A stretch of 6,526 bases of DNA from positions 1 to 6,526 of the forward strand of contig DAOUWX010000104.1 in the NCBI GenBank assembly GCA_030666935.1. Direction: 5' to 3'. The position numbers were made by a program, and so were the translations under genes. Positions 6,180-6,526 of the stretch are shown here, in pieces. A model generated the notes under the pieces. It saw only the letters and a list, made by a program, of their open reading frames with translations, was not told the origin of the DNA and did no database searches. Position 1 is the first letter of the stretch; every line of letters begins with the position of its first letter. Origin of the DNA: Atribacterota bacterium (GTDB taxonomy: Bacteria; Atribacterota; Phoenicimicrobiia; Phoenicimicrobiales; Phoenicimicrobiaceae).

Positions 6180-6526
6180 CTAACTTTGAATTAAATAACT
6201 GTAATCTTTTAAAACAGTACTTATTAATACGCTAATCTTTTTAAGTTCTTTAATATTATAATCTTTTGGATATTCAAAATCTGCAGGTATTATTGGTTCA
6301 TTGTTTTTATTAATTTTCAATTTCCATAGATAATCTTTTAACCTTAAGATCGTTAACTTATCATCAGAAGGACCCGTGATAATAAATCCATTATTAGTAC
6401 TGTTCTTAAAGTCCTCCATTGTAGTGAAAAGAGTTAGCTTGTCTTTGTATGGTTTGCCATCATAAGGGCAAAATGTAGCACAGTTTCCACATTCATTGCA
6501 TAACGCGTCAAGATGAAGAATCTGAT
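6180..6526 (-). CDS. ygfK: YgfK-like putative selenate reductase/oxidoreductase, C-terminal fragment (5' end outside window)
   Basis: Partial gene: the frame is open to the window edge (first whole codon 6522-6524) and ends at TAG 6180-6182, giving 114 visible residues. An internal ATG at 6417-6419 is not the start, because the frame upstream of it is open and conserved. The visible part begins QILHLDALCNECGNCATFCP, a C-x2-C-x2-C-x3-C-P 4Fe-4S motif (Cys at visible residues 9, 12, 15, 19), then YDGKPYKDKLTLF, typical of the end of YgfK. Full-length E. coli YgfK is about 1030 aa, a dihydropyrimidine dehydrogenase/glutamate synthase-like flavo-iron-sulfur protein, found in selenium-dependent molybdenum hydroxylase gene clusters and named putative selenate reductase without firm proof. 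Here it directly precedes the hydroxylase genes, consistent with an electron-transfer or maturation role. The assignment rests on the tail only, recognised from memory. Confidence 0.75.
   Translation of the reverse strand, partial: QILHLDALCNECGNCATFCPYDGKPYKDKLTLFTTMEDFKNSTNNGFIITGPSDDKLTILRLKDYLWKLKINKNNEPIIPADFEYPKDYNIKELKKISVLISTVLKDYSYLIQS

Noticed and set aside
6180..6419. Separate 79-aa gene starting at the ATG at 6419
   Set aside because: The same frame is open to the window edge and contains a conserved 4Fe-4S cysteine motif upstream of that ATG, so it is the tail of a longer protein.

Overview
The window is an AT-rich bacterial segment whose most informative content is the 3' part of an anaerobic-type molybdenum hydroxylase operon on the minus strand. 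Gene content (a YgfK-type tail, a four-subunit hydroxylase with split molybdopterin chains) and the degenerate 7-8 bp intergenic repeats suggest an anaerobic bacterium, perhaps of a clostridial or candidate-phylum type such as Atribacterota. That placement is only an inference; no rRNA or marker protein here fixes the taxon.

Layout, left to right. 1-184 is non-coding: a tandem array of ACGCT-containing heptamers, then a degenerate AATTGG-rich stretch with an inverted repeat, leading into dinB (185-1384, +), a complete Y-family DNA polymerase IV. Convergent with it and almost touching its stop codon is the broken remnant of a membrane sensor (about 1386-1924, -): one transmembrane segment and a Cache-like extracellular domain, interrupted by a frameshift and then cut off where dinB ends. 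A short spacer with a GC-rich hairpin (1964-1984) separates it from a small protein of unknown function built from two copies of one beta-rich unit (2024-2461, -; DUF6982-like).

2528-6526 is one compact minus-strand operon, read right to left: the C-terminal 114 residues of a YgfK-like protein with a 4Fe-4S motif (cut by the window edge), an FAD subunit (5275-6165), a two-[2Fe-2S] subunit (4775-5278), and a molybdopterin-binding subunit encoded as two separate polypeptides, N-terminal half 3511-4782 and C-terminal half 2528-3514. The genes are joined by 4-8 bp overlaps or a 14 bp gap, with strong Shine-Dalgarno sequences.

The subunit order (FAD, FeS, large Mo, medium Mo) and sizes (296, 167, 423, 328 aa) match, from memory, the nicotinate dehydrogenase NdhF-S-L-M of Eubacterium barkeri, a molybdenum hydroxylase with a labile non-selenocysteine selenium. 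ygfK is a known member of the selenium-dependent molybdenum hydroxylase gene neighbourhood, so the two observations point the same way: electrons would pass from the Mo site through two [2Fe-2S] clusters to FAD, and the YgfK-like flavo-iron-sulfur protein may be an electron partner. The substrate (nicotinate, a purine or another N-heterocycle) cannot be read from this window.
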